Origin: Palsa-513 sp050010595
Lineage (GTDB): Bacteria > Actinomycetota > Thermoleophilia > Solirubrobacterales > Solirubrobacteraceae
NCBI GenBank assembly: GCA_050010595.1
Contig: JBEKKS010000002.1
Location: 186,001 to 250,000, forward strand
Direction of reading: 5' to 3'
DNA length: 64,000 bases
The notes under the pieces are model-generated. The model saw only the letters and a list, made by a program, of their open reading frames with translations, had not been told where the DNA came from and made no database searches. The position numbers and the translations under genes are program-made. Of this stretch, positions 8,264 through 16,450 are shown in pieces. How positions within the stretch are numbered: the stretch's first letter is position 1; each line of letters begins with the position of its first letter.

Positions 8264-9762
8264 CAGAGCAGCACCGAGGTGAGCTTCGGCACGACCTGCC
8301 AGGGACCCTGTCCGTAGTAGTGGTAGGCGGTATAGGTGAACATCGTCACGGTGGCCAGCGCGCTGATCGTCATCGCGGCGGCGGCGATCGCGCGTGGGCG
8401 GTGGCGGATCCGCGATCCGCCGAGTCCCGCGAGCAGCGGCACGGCAAAGACCATGACGAGCGTGAAGTAGCGCCCGTGCATGCCGCTGATCTGGTCCGCG
8501 CCGACCCGCGTCCATGTGAGGTAGAGCGCCAGCGCTGTGGCGAGGAAGTAGATCGCAAGGGTGCCGCCGATCCAGCCGCGCGCCGAGCGGCTGACTCCCG
8601 GGCCCTCGCTTCCAATCGCGAGGATCACGAACAGCACGATCCAGATGATCGCGAACCACTCCGGCAGCCCGACCTCCCCGAGCGTGCCGACGACCTCCCA
8701 GAGCATGAACAGATGGCCGTGAATCGCCGTCGTCCACAACACGGCCGGCAGCTCGTAGATGTGCGTCAGGAGATGATGCTCCTGCTCCGGCTGGCTGATG
8801 AAGACGCGGTCGGCAGCGCTGTAGACGATGTTGCGATACGGCACGAAGTAGGCATTCGATGCGAGGTCCCACCAGATTGCGGCCCCGGCTCCGGGAAGCG
8901 TGATCGCGGCCACACGCCATGCGCGGTGGCGGCCGTTGCCGAGGACCGGCCAGACAATCGCGGCGACCGCTGCGAGCGCGAGGACAAGCGGGAACTTCAT
9001 CAGTCCCAGCACTACCCCGAGCAGGATCAGCGCGACGAGCTGGCGGCGGGTCGGCGCCGTCCCGCGGTCGGCGAGGCGCAACGCGTAGGCCGCGGTCAGC
9101 GCCATTACTCCGAGCGTCGCGGCGTCGGCGTTGATCACGGCGCTCTGCGAGAGGGCTGTCGGGATCAGGACGACCAGCGCGAACAGCCACTTCCAGCGTG
9201 GCGTGATCGCGACCGCCGCCGTCACGAGCGCGGCCCACACCATGCCGCTCAACAGGCGAGCCGAGAACAGCGCGCCGATCAGCGACTCGCCGGTGTGCTG
9301 GGCGATCCAGAAGACGAGGATCTCCGGCAGGTAGTTGATCGGGGAGTAGAGCGCGGTGTTCTCGAAGTTCGCGAACCTGTTCGCCGGGCCGCCGAGCGTC
9401 GCGGCGAGGAAGCGCGTGTAGTTGCTCGCTTTGAATGTGGCCGCCAGCCCGGAGCGATGATGCGAGAGCGTGTACAGACGGACGAAGACCGTTACGAGGC
9501 TTGTCGGCAGCGTCCCACCTACGCGGCGCAGCGGAACGAGATGCCCGGCATAGCCGCCGCACGCCGCCGGCACCCGCGCGCTGATGCAGTGGATGACATG
9601 CGGGAAGACGTCCCCCAGCGCGATCTGGAACGCCCGATAGGCGTGCTCAGGCTCGTCCGGGCCAAACCCGAGCGGGACGACGAGTCCCATATAAAGGACC
9701 GACAAGACGGCGACCGCCGCTGTCCAGGCGACCGGCGCTGACAAGCGAGGCGAGCGGCTCAC
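8263..9762 (-). CDS. DUF2142-family multi-spanning membrane protein
   Basis: 499 aa with about a dozen predicted membrane helices. The first loop carries GFGPDEPEHAYRAFQ, and FENTALYSPINYLPEILVF comes later; these are the two hallmark motifs of DUF2142, a group related to GT-C lipid-linked-sugar glycosyltransferases. The acidic pair in the first extracytoplasmic loop fits a GT-C active site. It overlaps the downstream secreted-protein gene, so the two are probably made together and may act in cell-surface polysaccharide assembly or processing (inference). Confidence 0.82.
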   Translation of the reverse strand: MSRSPRLSAPVAWTAAVAVLSVLYMGLVVPLGFGPDEPEHAYRAFQIALGDVFPHVIHCISARVPAACGGYAGHLVPLRRVGGTLPTSLVTVFVRLYTLSHHRSGLAATFKASNYTRFLAATLGGPANRFANFENTALYSPINYLPEILVFWIAQHTGESLIGALFSARLLSGMVWAALVTAAVAITPRWKWLFALVVLIPTALSQSAVINADAATLGVMALTAAYALRLADRGTAPTRRQLVALILLGVVLGLMKFPLVLALAAVAAIVWPVLGNGRHRAWRVAAITLPGAGAAIWWDLASNAYFVPYRNIVYSAADRVFISQPEQEHHLLTHIYELPAVLWTTAIHGHLFMLWEVVGTLGEVGLPEWFAIIWIVLFVILAIGSEGPGVSRSARGWIGGTLAIYFLATALALYLTWTRVGADQISGMHGRYFTLVMVFAVPLLAGLGGSRIRHRPRAIAAAAMTISALATVTMFTYTAYHYYGQGPWQVVPKLTSVLL

Positions 9763-9821
9763 GCGGCAGATCGCACGGCACCGTATCGGACGCAGCGGCG
9801 TGCTGCACCGCTCAGACGGAG

Positions 9822-9870
9822 TTGTCCACGGCGCCGGCCAGGGCTAAAGTAATGTCCGGATGTACGGACA
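9822..9870 (+). promoter_or_regulatory. gntR promoter with dyad operator across the start codon
   Basis: TTGTCC (9822-9827), a 17-nt spacer and TAAAGT (9845-9850) resemble a sigma-70-type promoter. TGTCCG-N6-CGGACA (9853-9870) is a perfect 6-bp dyad that spans the expected transcription start and the ATG at 9860. No ribosome-binding sequence precedes the ATG, so the transcript is probably leaderless or nearly so. The dyad is a good autorepression operator for the GntR protein encoded here. Confidence 0.5.
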
Positions 9871-10630
9871 ATTGCTCGATCGAGACGATCCGCTGCCACT
9901 CTGGGCGCAGCTGCTGCGCTCCCTGCGCCGGCGCTTGGCGGCAGGCGAGTTCACGCAGCGCTTCCCGACTGACGGCGAGCTGATGGCCGTCTACGGCGTG
10001 TCGCGCCAGACGGCGCGCGACGCGGTCCGGCGCCTGGCTGACGAAGGGCTCGTCGAGCGCGAACGGGGCCGCGGAACGCGCGTGCGTCCACTCACATTCG
10101 AGCGTGCAGCGGGGACGCTCGAGAGCCTCTTCGAGTATGTCGAGGAGCGCGGCCACGAGCAGACCAGCATCACGCGTGCTTGCGGGGAGCGCACCGACGC
10201 GCGGGCCGCGGCGCTCCTGCGCCTTCCGAGCTCCGCGCCGCTGATCTACATCGAGCGGCTGCGCCTCGTCGACGGGGAGCCGCTCGCACTGGACCGCTCG
10301 TGGCTTCCGGCCAGTGTCGCGCGACCCCTCTTGGACTCCGATCTCACGCGCACGGGTATCTACGTCGAGCTCGTGTCGAGATGCGGCGTGACACTGCGTT
10401 CTGGCTCGGAGCAGATCCGCCCGCTCGTACTGCCGCCCGGCGACCGGCGGGCGCTGGGACTGCCGGCCAGGCATGCGGCGCTCGCGGTCTCTCGCTTGAC
10501 GGTCGGCGATGCCGGGCCTGTCGAGTGGCGCGAGAGCGCGATTCGCGGTGATCGCTGGAGCATCGTCGTTGAGCTGACGCCGACCGGGCGCAGCTCGGCG
10601 GTGCTGCCGTGGGCGCCGGTGGCGGCATGA
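9860..10630 (+). CDS. GntR-family regulator with UTRA ligand domain (HutC/FarR subfamily)
   Basis: 256 aa. The N-terminal winged helix has the family pattern LWAQLLRSLRRRLAAGEF, then FPTDGELMAVYGVSRQTARDA and GLVERERGRGTRV. The C-terminal UTRA domain has SAPLIYIERLRLVDGEPLAL, GVTLRSGSEQIRP and LAVSRLTVGDAG. It overlaps the ClC gene by 4 bp (ATGA) and therefore probably regulates the two-gene operon, including itself. The effector is unknown. Confidence 0.92.
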   Translation: MYGQLLDRDDPLPLWAQLLRSLRRRLAAGEFTQRFPTDGELMAVYGVSRQTARDAVRRLADEGLVERERGRGTRVRPLTFERAAGTLESLFEYVEERGHEQTSITRACGERTDARAAALLRLPSSAPLIYIERLRLVDGEPLALDRSWLPASVARPLLDSDLTRTGIYVELVSRCGVTLRSGSEQIRPLVLPPGDRRALGLPARHAALAVSRLTVGDAGPVEWRESAIRGDRWSIVVELTPTGRSSAVLPWAPVAA

Positions 10631-11970
10631 GACGCAGCCTCCCGTCGCCGCAGCCGAACATTCCCGGGCGCGGGATCCTCGCCGGCTACAGCGCCCGCTT
10701 CTGGGCCTCCCTGATCATCGTCGGTGTGTCGGCTGGCCTCGCGGCGGCCGGCTTCATCGCATTGCTCAACCTCGTCGAACGCGTGGCCTGGCAGCGCCCG
10801 GCGCATGAGTTCCTCGCCGCGGTCAGTGCCGCCTCTGCGACTCGCCGGGTGCTCGTGCTGCTGCTTGCGGGCGTGATCGCGGCGGCCGGCACGTTTCTCG
10901 TGCGCCGCTTGCGCCAATCGGGTGGCGGCGAGGTCTCCGAGGCCATCTGGCTCGGCGACGCGCGCCTCGAGCTTGTCCCGAGCATCGTCCGCGGACTGCT
11001 TTCGATCGTGACGGTCGGCATGGGCGCGTCGCTCGGTCGGGAGGCGGCACCCCAGCTCGCCGGAGCCGCGGTGGCGAGCGAGCTGTGCGAGCGCAGCAAG
11101 GGCGTCATCACGCCGGCGCAGCGCCGATTGCTCGTGGCAGCCGGCGCCGGCGCGGGCATGGCCGCGGTCTACAACGTGCCGCTCGGCGGCGCGCTGTTCG
11201 CCCTCGAGGTGCTGCTCGGCACGCTTGCACTGCCGCTCGTGCTCCCGGCGCTGCTGACGAGTCTGATCGCGACGGCCGTTGCATGGATCGTCATCCCGAC
11301 CGGTCCGACCTACGTGATCGGTGCCTTCCACGTCTCTGCCGCGGAGGTGGTCTGGGCGGCGCTGGTCGGCCCTATCGCCGGCCTGCTGGCGGTCGCCTGG
11401 GTGCGCCTCGTGACGCTTGCAAACAGGATCCGGCCGGCTCGCCGCGCAATCCGGCTCGCCGCACCGATCGTCATCTTCGCCGCGCTCGGCGCGCTGGCGA
11501 TCCGCTACCCGCAACTGCTTGGCAACGGCAAGGACCTGGCGCAGCTTGCATTCGTCGGCAAGCTCTCATTGGGACTGTTCGCGGCGCTGATGGTCTTGAA
11601 GCCGCTCGCGACTGCAGCCTGCCTGGCGAGCGGCTCGCCTGGTGGCCTCTTCACGCCGACGCTCGCACTCGGCGTGCTGTTCGGCGCGATGCTCGGGCAC
11701 GCCTGGGGCGAGCTCTGGCCCGGATCGCCGGTCGGCAGCTACGCCCTGATCGGCGGCGGTGCCGTCCTCGCCGCGGCGATGCAGGGTCCTCTGGCGGCAA
11801 CGGTGCTCATGCTCGAGCTGACGCACAGTCCGGGCACGCTGACAGTTCCGCTGCTACTGGCGGTCGCGGAGGCGACTGTGCTCGCGCGGTTGCTGAATTC
11901 CCCGTCGATCTACTCGGCGCGGCTCGCCGACCCGCACTGGTGCCCGCCGCCGCTCGAGGCCGCCGGCTAG
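10627..11970 (+). CDS. ClC-family chloride channel/antiporter
   Basis: About 447 aa, polytopic. ClC signature elements are present: GASLGREAAPQLAG (the GREGP motif with its gating Glu) and SPGGLFTPTLALG (the GxFxP motif). The position equivalent to the E. coli internal proton glutamate appears to be Val (LFALEVLLG versus IIEEM), which would favour channel-type conduction over H+/Cl- exchange. That alignment is by eye. ATG 10627 overlaps the gntR stop; an in-frame GTG at 10609 is inside gntR. The 3' end overlaps gpmA by 4 bp on the opposite strand. Confidence 0.9.
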   Translation: MRRSLPSPQPNIPGRGILAGYSARFWASLIIVGVSAGLAAAGFIALLNLVERVAWQRPAHEFLAAVSAASATRRVLVLLLAGVIAAAGTFLVRRLRQSGGGEVSEAIWLGDARLELVPSIVRGLLSIVTVGMGASLGREAAPQLAGAAVASELCERSKGVITPAQRRLLVAAGAGAGMAAVYNVPLGGALFALEVLLGTLALPLVLPALLTSLIATAVAWIVIPTGPTYVIGAFHVSAAEVVWAALVGPIAGLLAVAWVRLVTLANRIRPARRAIRLAAPIVIFAALGALAIRYPQLLGNGKDLAQLAFVGKLSLGLFAALMVLKPLATAACLASGSPGGLFTPTLALGVLFGAMLGHAWGELWPGSPVGSYALIGGGAVLAAAMQGPLAATVLMLELTHSPGTLTVPLLLAVAEATVLARLLNSPSIYSARLADPHWCPPPLEAAG

Positions 11971-12710
11971 CGACCCTGGTTTGCCACGGCAGCGGCTGCT
12001 TGCACCGCCGCGTCGGGGTCCAGGTAGCGGCCGCCGCGGACGCGCGGGCGGAAGTCGTCGTCGAGCTCGTAGAGCAGCGGGATCCCGGTCGGGATGTTGA
12101 GCGCCGCGATCTCGTCGTCGTCGATCTCGTCGAGGTGCTTGACGAGCGCGCGCAGCGAGTTGCCGTGGGCGACGACGATCACCGTGAGATCCTCGGCGAG
12201 GTCGGGGACGATCGCGTCATACCAGTAGGGGAGGAGCCGCGCGACGACGTCCTTGAGGCACTCGCTGCGGGGCAGGAGCTCCGGCGGCAGCGTGGCGTAA
12301 CGCGGGTCTGTGGCTTGCGAGAGTGGATCGTCGTCGGCGATCGGCGGCGGCGGCACGTCGTAGGAGCGCCGCCAGAGCATGAATTGCTCCTCGCCGAACT
12401 CGTCTCGTGTCTGCGCCTTGTTCTTGCCCTGTAGCGCCCCGTAGTGGCGCTCGTTGAGCCGCCACGAGCGCTGCACCGGAAGCCAGTGCAGCGAGGCGGC
12501 GTCAAGTGCGATATCGGCGGTCTGGATCGCGCGTCGCAGGACCGAGGTGTGGACTCGGTCGGGGCGCAGGCCTTCCTGTTCGAGCAGCCGCCCGGCGTTG
12601 CCGGCCTCGGCGATCCCCGTCTCTGAGAGCCCCACATCGACCCAACCGGTGAAGAGCCCCTTGGAGTTCCATTCGCTTTCGCCGTGACGCAGGAGGATCA
12701 AGGTTGCCAC
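11967..12710 (-). CDS. gpmA: 2,3-bisphosphoglycerate-dependent phosphoglycerate mutase
   Basis: 247 aa, the usual length of dPGM. The catalytic LLRHGESEWN comes first, then SVLRRAIQTADIAL, LNERHYGALQGKNK and the second catalytic histidine in VVAHGNSLRAL. It interconverts 3- and 2-phosphoglycerate in glycolysis and gluconeogenesis. ATG at 12710 begins the conserved MATLILLRHG. It is convergent with the ClC gene and divergent from the MIP channel; no functional link to its neighbours is apparent. Confidence 0.96.
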   Translation of the reverse strand: MATLILLRHGESEWNSKGLFTGWVDVGLSETGIAEAGNAGRLLEQEGLRPDRVHTSVLRRAIQTADIALDAASLHWLPVQRSWRLNERHYGALQGKNKAQTRDEFGEEQFMLWRRSYDVPPPPIADDDPLSQATDPRYATLPPELLPRSECLKDVVARLLPYWYDAIVPDLAEDLTVIVVAHGNSLRALVKHLDEIDDDEIAALNIPTGIPLLYELDDDFRPRVRGGRYLDPDAAVQAAAAVANQGR

Positions 12711-12771
12711 GCATGGAGCCTACCGCTGCGCGCTCCGGGCCGGCGGGCCGGCGCAGCCGTAGGATCCTCGT

Positions 12772-13464
12772 GTGCTTCGTCGCAGCCTGCTGGCTGAATT
12801 CCTCGGTTCCGCTTTCCTCGGAGCCGTGGTGATCGGCTCGGGCATCGCGGCGCATCGTGTCGCGCCGGACAGCCTCGGCCTCGCGCTCCTCATCAACGCC
12901 GGCGCCACGGCGCTGGGCCTCTACACGATCATTCTCATGTTCGGCGCTGTCTCGGGCGCGCACTTCAATCCGGTCCTGTCGCTCGTCGATGCGAGCCTGC
13001 GCGGGATCAGCTGGGCGCGCGCAGGCGCCTACATCCCTTGCCAGCTCGCCGGCTGCGCCGCGGGCACGATCCTCGCGAACGCGATGTTCGCGCTACCGGC
13101 CGTGACGATCTCGGCCAAGCACCGGGCGAGTCCCGCGCATCTGCTCGGCGAGGTCGTCGCGACCTTCGGGCTGATGCTGGTGATCTTCGCGCTCGCGCGG
13201 AGCAAGCGCATCGCCTCGATCCCCGCGGCCGTCGGCGCGTACATCGGCTCGGCCTGCTTCTTCACGAGCTCGACGAGCTTCGCCAACCCCGCGATCACGC
13301 TGGGCCGCACGCTCTCCGCGACATTCGCCGGGATCGCGCCCGCCTCGGTTCCGGCCTTCGTTGTGGCGCAACTGGTTGGCGGAGCGCTGGCCGTAGTAGT
13401 CCTGCACGTGCTCTACCGCGACGTTGACGCGACCGCCGGCGAGGTCCTCGTACCGCACGGGTGA
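12772..13464 (+). CDS. MIP/aquaporin-family channel
   Basis: 230 aa with six membrane helices. The two half-helix motifs are SGAHFNPVLS (NPV in place of NPA) and SSTSFANPAITLGR, whose Arg belongs to the selectivity filter. It moves water or small neutral solutes; the wide-pore subtypes that carry glycerol or arsenite cannot be separated by eye. It starts at GTG 12772 with AGGA about 8 nt upstream. Confidence 0.92.
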   Translation: MLRRSLLAEFLGSAFLGAVVIGSGIAAHRVAPDSLGLALLINAGATALGLYTIILMFGAVSGAHFNPVLSLVDASLRGISWARAGAYIPCQLAGCAAGTILANAMFALPAVTISAKHRASPAHLLGEVVATFGLMLVIFALARSKRIASIPAAVGAYIGSACFFTSSTSFANPAITLGRTLSATFAGIAPASVPAFVVAQLVGGALAVVVLHVLYRDVDATAGEVLVPHG

Positions 13465-13598
13465 GCAGGCCTTGTCGGAGGCGAAAAACCGGGTCGGGTC
13501 GAATTACTCGACAAGATCCACGGGAGTGGCTTCTGTCAACGCGCAATTCAAAGGGCGCCGGAAAGCGGCGCTGCGCCAAGCGCGTCTCGGTCAGGCAG

Positions 13599-14108
13599 CT
13601 ACGCGGCGCGCAGGACGAGCTCGTTACGAAGCTCTTCCGTGTAGGCGACCGCACGGCGCTCGAGCGCCCCGTCGTGAGAGGTGGTGTAGACGCCCTGCAC
13701 GCGCAGCGGCGGCGAGTAGACGTGGATCGTTAGCGCAATCGGTCCGCCGACATGGCGAACACGGTGAATAGCAGACGGCGGAACGCTGAAAGTCCGCCCT
13801 GGCTCGAACTGGCGCGCGATCGGGCTGCCGCTGAGCGTGAGCCTCTCTTCGACGATCGAGCCGTCGACCACGGTTATCCCCGCGGCCGCTAGATCGTGGT
13901 CGTGGAAGCCCGTATCGGCGCCTGTCGTCCAGCGGATCGCCCACGCGTTCACGAACGCGTCTGACCAGATCTCAATAAACGCTCGCTCCCGCGCTCCGAG
14001 GGCGTCGAGCATCTCTTGCCAGCGGTCGCGTCGCTCGGCGAGCGTTGCCGCGAAGCGCTCGAGCTCGATCGCATTGAGCGTGCGGTGAAGCGCTGGCGGC
14101 GCGATCAT
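13599..14108 (-). CDS. Cysteine-dioxygenase-like cupin
   Basis: About 169 aa. The cupin metal site is visible as DTGFHDHDLAAAGITVVDGSIVEE, with a second histidine in PSAIHRV and HVYSPPL near the end. This is the pattern of bacterial cysteine dioxygenase/thiol dioxygenase relatives, which use non-haem iron to oxidise a thiol to a sulfinate. ATG 14108 overlaps the upstream amidohydrolase stop (ATGA). The exact thiol substrate is uncertain. Confidence 0.75.
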   Translation of the reverse strand: MIAPPALHRTLNAIELERFAATLAERRDRWQEMLDALGARERAFIEIWSDAFVNAWAIRWTTGADTGFHDHDLAAAGITVVDGSIVEERLTLSGSPIARQFEPGRTFSVPPSAIHRVRHVGGPIALTIHVYSPPLRVQGVYTTSHDGALERRAVAYTEELRNELVLRAA

Positions 14109-15031
14109 GCTGCGACCGCCAGGCGCTCGCTCAGCCAAGCTGCGTTGCCGTCGAGGAACAGCTGTCGGAAGGTGGCGCTGAGCGCCTTTGGCGGCCCGAT
14201 GACGGGGCGATCTGATCCGTATAGCAGGCGTCCCAATCCCACGCGATGAGCCATCGCGTCGACGGCAACGGGACCGTAGGAGGAGGTCTCGTAGTAGGTC
14301 AGCTCGTCGGTACCTTCGAGCCTCGGGCCGCCGCGGGCGGTAAGCCGCTCGGTCAGGAGCGGCGCGCAGCCGGCGAGCATCGCGAAGACGACCCGCAGGT
14401 AGGGATGAGACCTGCGCACCGCGGTCTGGAAGGTCAGCCACGCGGCCTGCATCTGAGTCACGTAGAGCGTCATCGCCGGCCACCACAGCGGGTCGTCGAG
14501 CCCAACCTCGGGCGCGCGCTCGCCGAGCCCGGGACCGGGATGGATGAAGACCGGGGCCCCGAGCGACTCGGCCCGCGCGAGCGCGTCCTCGAGATGCCGG
14601 ACGAGGCGCGGTGTCGCGAGCGCGCCCGCCGGCAACGAGACGCCGACACAGCCGCGTGCAAGCACAGCATCGACATCGAGGGCGCTCAGTCCCTCGAGTG
14701 GCAAGGGGCCCCACAGGTCGAAGGGACCGTCGAGCTGGGTGAGGCCCGCCAGGTGCGCATCGATCAGCTCCTGTGCGTCCGCGCGCGGCAGCGCCTCGAT
14801 CCCGAGTGGGCTCGATAGCGCGATCAGCGCGCGGTCGACCCCGTCCTCCTCGAGCAACGCAACCCGGCGCTCGAGCGTCTCGCCCGCGTCGTCGATCACC
14901 GATGGCGCCTCGCCCGCGAGGTAGAGCGTCAGCTGTCCGCCATTGCGGCGCGCGAACGGGAGCTGCCGGCGTCGCTCGAGGGCTTCGAGCAGCGGTGGAG
15001 TCCAAATGTGCTGGTGAACGTCAAGCCGCAC
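14105..15031 (-). CDS. Amidohydrolase-family metal-dependent hydrolase (TIM barrel)
   Basis: About 308 aa. It has an N-terminal HxH metal motif (RLDVHQHIW), a barrel His in VFIHPGPGLGE and a late Asp in LLYGSDRPVIGPP, as in amidohydrolase_2 hydrolases and decarboxylases. It is translationally coupled to the cysteine-dioxygenase-like gene, which suggests a shared catabolic step. An ATG at 15040 is in frame, but a TACAAT -10 box overlaps it and places transcription start at about the GTG at 15031, so I use that leaderless start. Confidence 0.8.
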   Translation of the reverse strand: MRLDVHQHIWTPPLLEALERRRQLPFARRNGGQLTLYLAGEAPSVIDDAGETLERRVALLEEDGVDRALIALSSPLGIEALPRADAQELIDAHLAGLTQLDGPFDLWGPLPLEGLSALDVDAVLARGCVGVSLPAGALATPRLVRHLEDALARAESLGAPVFIHPGPGLGERAPEVGLDDPLWWPAMTLYVTQMQAAWLTFQTAVRRSHPYLRVVFAMLAGCAPLLTERLTARGGPRLEGTDELTYYETSSYGPVAVDAMAHRVGLGRLLYGSDRPVIGPPKALSATFRQLFLDGNAAWLSERLAVAA

Positions 15032-15038
15032 GCCAAAC

Positions 15039-15068
15039 ATTGTACAGTTTGTCTACCAGATAGCTCAA
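15039..15068 (-). promoter_or_regulatory. Promoter of the amidohydrolase-cupin operon
   Basis: On the minus strand, TTGAGC (15063-15068), an 18-nt spacer and TACAAT (15039-15044) end 7 nt before GTG 15031. This is a typical distance for a leaderless transcript. Confidence 0.5.
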
Positions 15069-15075
15069 GTTTCTT

Positions 15076-15330
15076 ATGCGACCCCTCAAAACGATCCTGA
15101 TCCGGCGCCGTGCGCGGACCGCGCGCACGGCCGGCTCCGCGACCGTCGAGCTAGCCGGTCACGAGGTCCGCTCGGCACGTGAAGCGTTCGTCGAGCGCGT
15201 TACGCGCCGGCGCGGCTGCGCCGAGGTGAGCGTCCTGCTCGCCGACGGCAGCGACGCGACGGCGCGGCTTGCAGCGATCGATCTCGACTGGCTCGACGTT
15301 CGCGCCGGCGACATCGTCTTCGTCCGCTAG
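15076..15330 (+). CDS. Small hypothetical protein, 84 aa
   Basis: I do not recognise a family. It starts MRPLKTILIRRRARTART and ends with a regular pattern of short strands (VSVLLADGSDATARL, then WLDVRAGDIVFVR), suggesting a small basic beta-rich fold. Codon third positions are strongly G/C, as in neighbouring real genes. A hairpin immediately follows the stop. It is divergent from the amidohydrolase operon, and no ribosome-binding sequence is evident. Confidence 0.5.
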   Translation: MRPLKTILIRRRARTARTAGSATVELAGHEVRSAREAFVERVTRRRGCAEVSVLLADGSDATARLAAIDLDWLDVRAGDIVFVR

Positions 15331-15348
15331 GTAGCGACCTGCGCTACC
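15330..15348. terminator. Terminator-like hairpin between convergent genes
   Basis: GGTAGCG and CGCTACC pair around ACCTG. The hairpin begins at the last base of the small gene's stop codon and lies between convergent genes. There is no T-run, so its strength is uncertain. Confidence 0.45.
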
Positions 15349-15375
15349 GGCATCGGCGCCTAGCCTGCAAGCTGG

Positions 15376-15867
15376 CTAGCTGACTTCCCGCAGACGGCCC
15401 GTCTCGACTTCGTAGACGAAGCCGCGGATCGAGTCCTTGTGCGGCACGAAGGGGGAGGCTTTGATCCGCGCGATCGACTGGCGTACGTCGGCTTCAATGT
15501 CGCTGAAGGCCTCCGCAGCCCACTGCGGTCTGATTCCGGTCTCGGTCTCGATCGAGTGCTTGAAGTCGTCTTCCTTGAAGGTGACCATCCCGCAGTCCGT
15601 GTGGTGGATGAGGATGATCTCCTCGGTTCCGAGCAGGCGCTGGGAGATCGCAAGCGAGCGGATCGCGTCGTCTGTGACGGCCCCGCCGGCGTTGCGAATC
15701 ACGTGCGCATCGCCTTCCTGCAGTCCGAGTGCGCCGAAGACGTTCAGACGCGCGTCCATGCACGCGACCACGGCGACCTTTCGTGCCGGGGGAATCGGCA
15801 GGTCTCCGAGTTCAAACGACGATGCGTAGTCAGCGTTGTTGGCCAGTAGCTCATCGGTGTTGCTCAC
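15376..15867 (-). CDS. Beta-carbonic anhydrase
   Basis: 163 aa, close to the small Rv1284/Cab-type beta class. The zinc and catalytic residues are all present: VVACMDARLN (Cys and the Asp-Arg dyad), VIRNAGG, and HHTDCGMV (His and Cys). It catalyses reversible CO2 hydration in the cytoplasm. GTG at 15867 has GGAG 6-9 nt upstream. Confidence 0.95.
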   Translation of the reverse strand: MSNTDELLANNADYASSFELGDLPIPPARKVAVVACMDARLNVFGALGLQEGDAHVIRNAGGAVTDDAIRSLAISQRLLGTEEIILIHHTDCGMVTFKEDDFKHSIETETGIRPQWAAEAFSDIEADVRQSIARIKASPFVPHKDSIRGFVYEVETGRLREVS

Positions 15868-15969
15868 TCCTGCTCCTTCCAGTCGAGCCGGGCAGCGGAT
15901 CTCGGATAATCTGGGTCAAAACGCTCAAGATAGCAGCGCCGCCTTTGTGTTTCGACTGCTGTGCGCGCG

Positions 15970-16425
15970 TCAGCGCGTGACCCACGACTCCGGCTCGCGC
16001 GCCAGGCCGGATATGCGCTCGGGCAGTTTGCCCGCGGCCAGATCCGCGAGCGTGACGCCCTCAAGCACTTCGCGCATGTTTGTGCGCAGCGCTATCCAGA
16101 CAAGTTGCACGGGTTCGGCGCTGCCCGGGTAGCGAAGGGCTTCCGGGGGCTCGCCGCGCACGGCCGCGATCGGCCCCTCGACCGCCCTGAGGATGTCGGC
16201 AACGCTGATCTGGTCGGGCGGCCGTGCGAGCCGGTGGCCGCCGTCAGGACCGCGCTGGCTCAGCACCAGCCGTGCCACGCGCAACTCGTGGAGGATCTTC
16301 TGCAGGAACTGCATCGGAATGTCCTGCCTGCTCGCGACCGATTCGGCCGTCAGCGGCGTGTCGCCGGCCAGTGCCAGCTCGACCACGGCCCGGACCGCGT
16401 AGTCAGCCTTTGCCGAGACGCGCAT
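15970..16425 (-). CDS. Rrf2-family transcriptional regulator without Fe-S cysteines
   Basis: About 151 aa. It has the Rrf2 signature MRVSAKADYAVRAVVELAL, a winged helix with IPMQFLQKILHEL, and GPDGGHRLARPPDQI. The three cysteines that hold a cluster in IscR/NsrR are absent; there is no Cys at all. It is therefore closer to cluster-free Rrf2 proteins such as CymR, a sulfur-metabolism repressor. A frame start at 16500 is possible, but ATG 16425 begins the conserved MRVSAKADYA. It is divergent from the FAD-protein gene. Confidence 0.9.
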   Translation of the reverse strand: MRVSAKADYAVRAVVELALAGDTPLTAESVASRQDIPMQFLQKILHELRVARLVLSQRGPDGGHRLARPPDQISVADILRAVEGPIAAVRGEPPEALRYPGSAEPVQLVWIALRTNMREVLEGVTLADLAAGKLPERISGLAREPESWVTR

Positions 16426-16450
16426 TGAACGGATTCTCCCTGAGATTGCG

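Noticed and set aside
6278..9562. Open frame of 1094 codons on the minus strand
   Set aside because: Its first ~430 codons are the DUF2142 gene read out of frame. The real product begins with a signal peptide at ATG 8263.
8320..9741. Long plus-strand frame opposite the DUF2142 gene
   Set aside because: Arg/Asp/Glu/Gln-rich translation with no domain, antisense to a clear membrane protein; typical of high-GC shadow frames. The same holds for 2880-3914, 10360-11514, 20941-22467, 24856-26163, 28943-30334, 41321-42619 and 47266-48396.
11085..12434. 449-codon plus-strand frame overlapping ClC and gpmA
   Set aside because: It is the ClC gene out of frame followed by the antisense of gpmA; no recognisable protein.
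13599..15005. 468-codon minus-strand frame spanning two genes
   Set aside because: The upstream half is an out-of-frame reading of the amidohydrolase; the true cupin starts at 14108.
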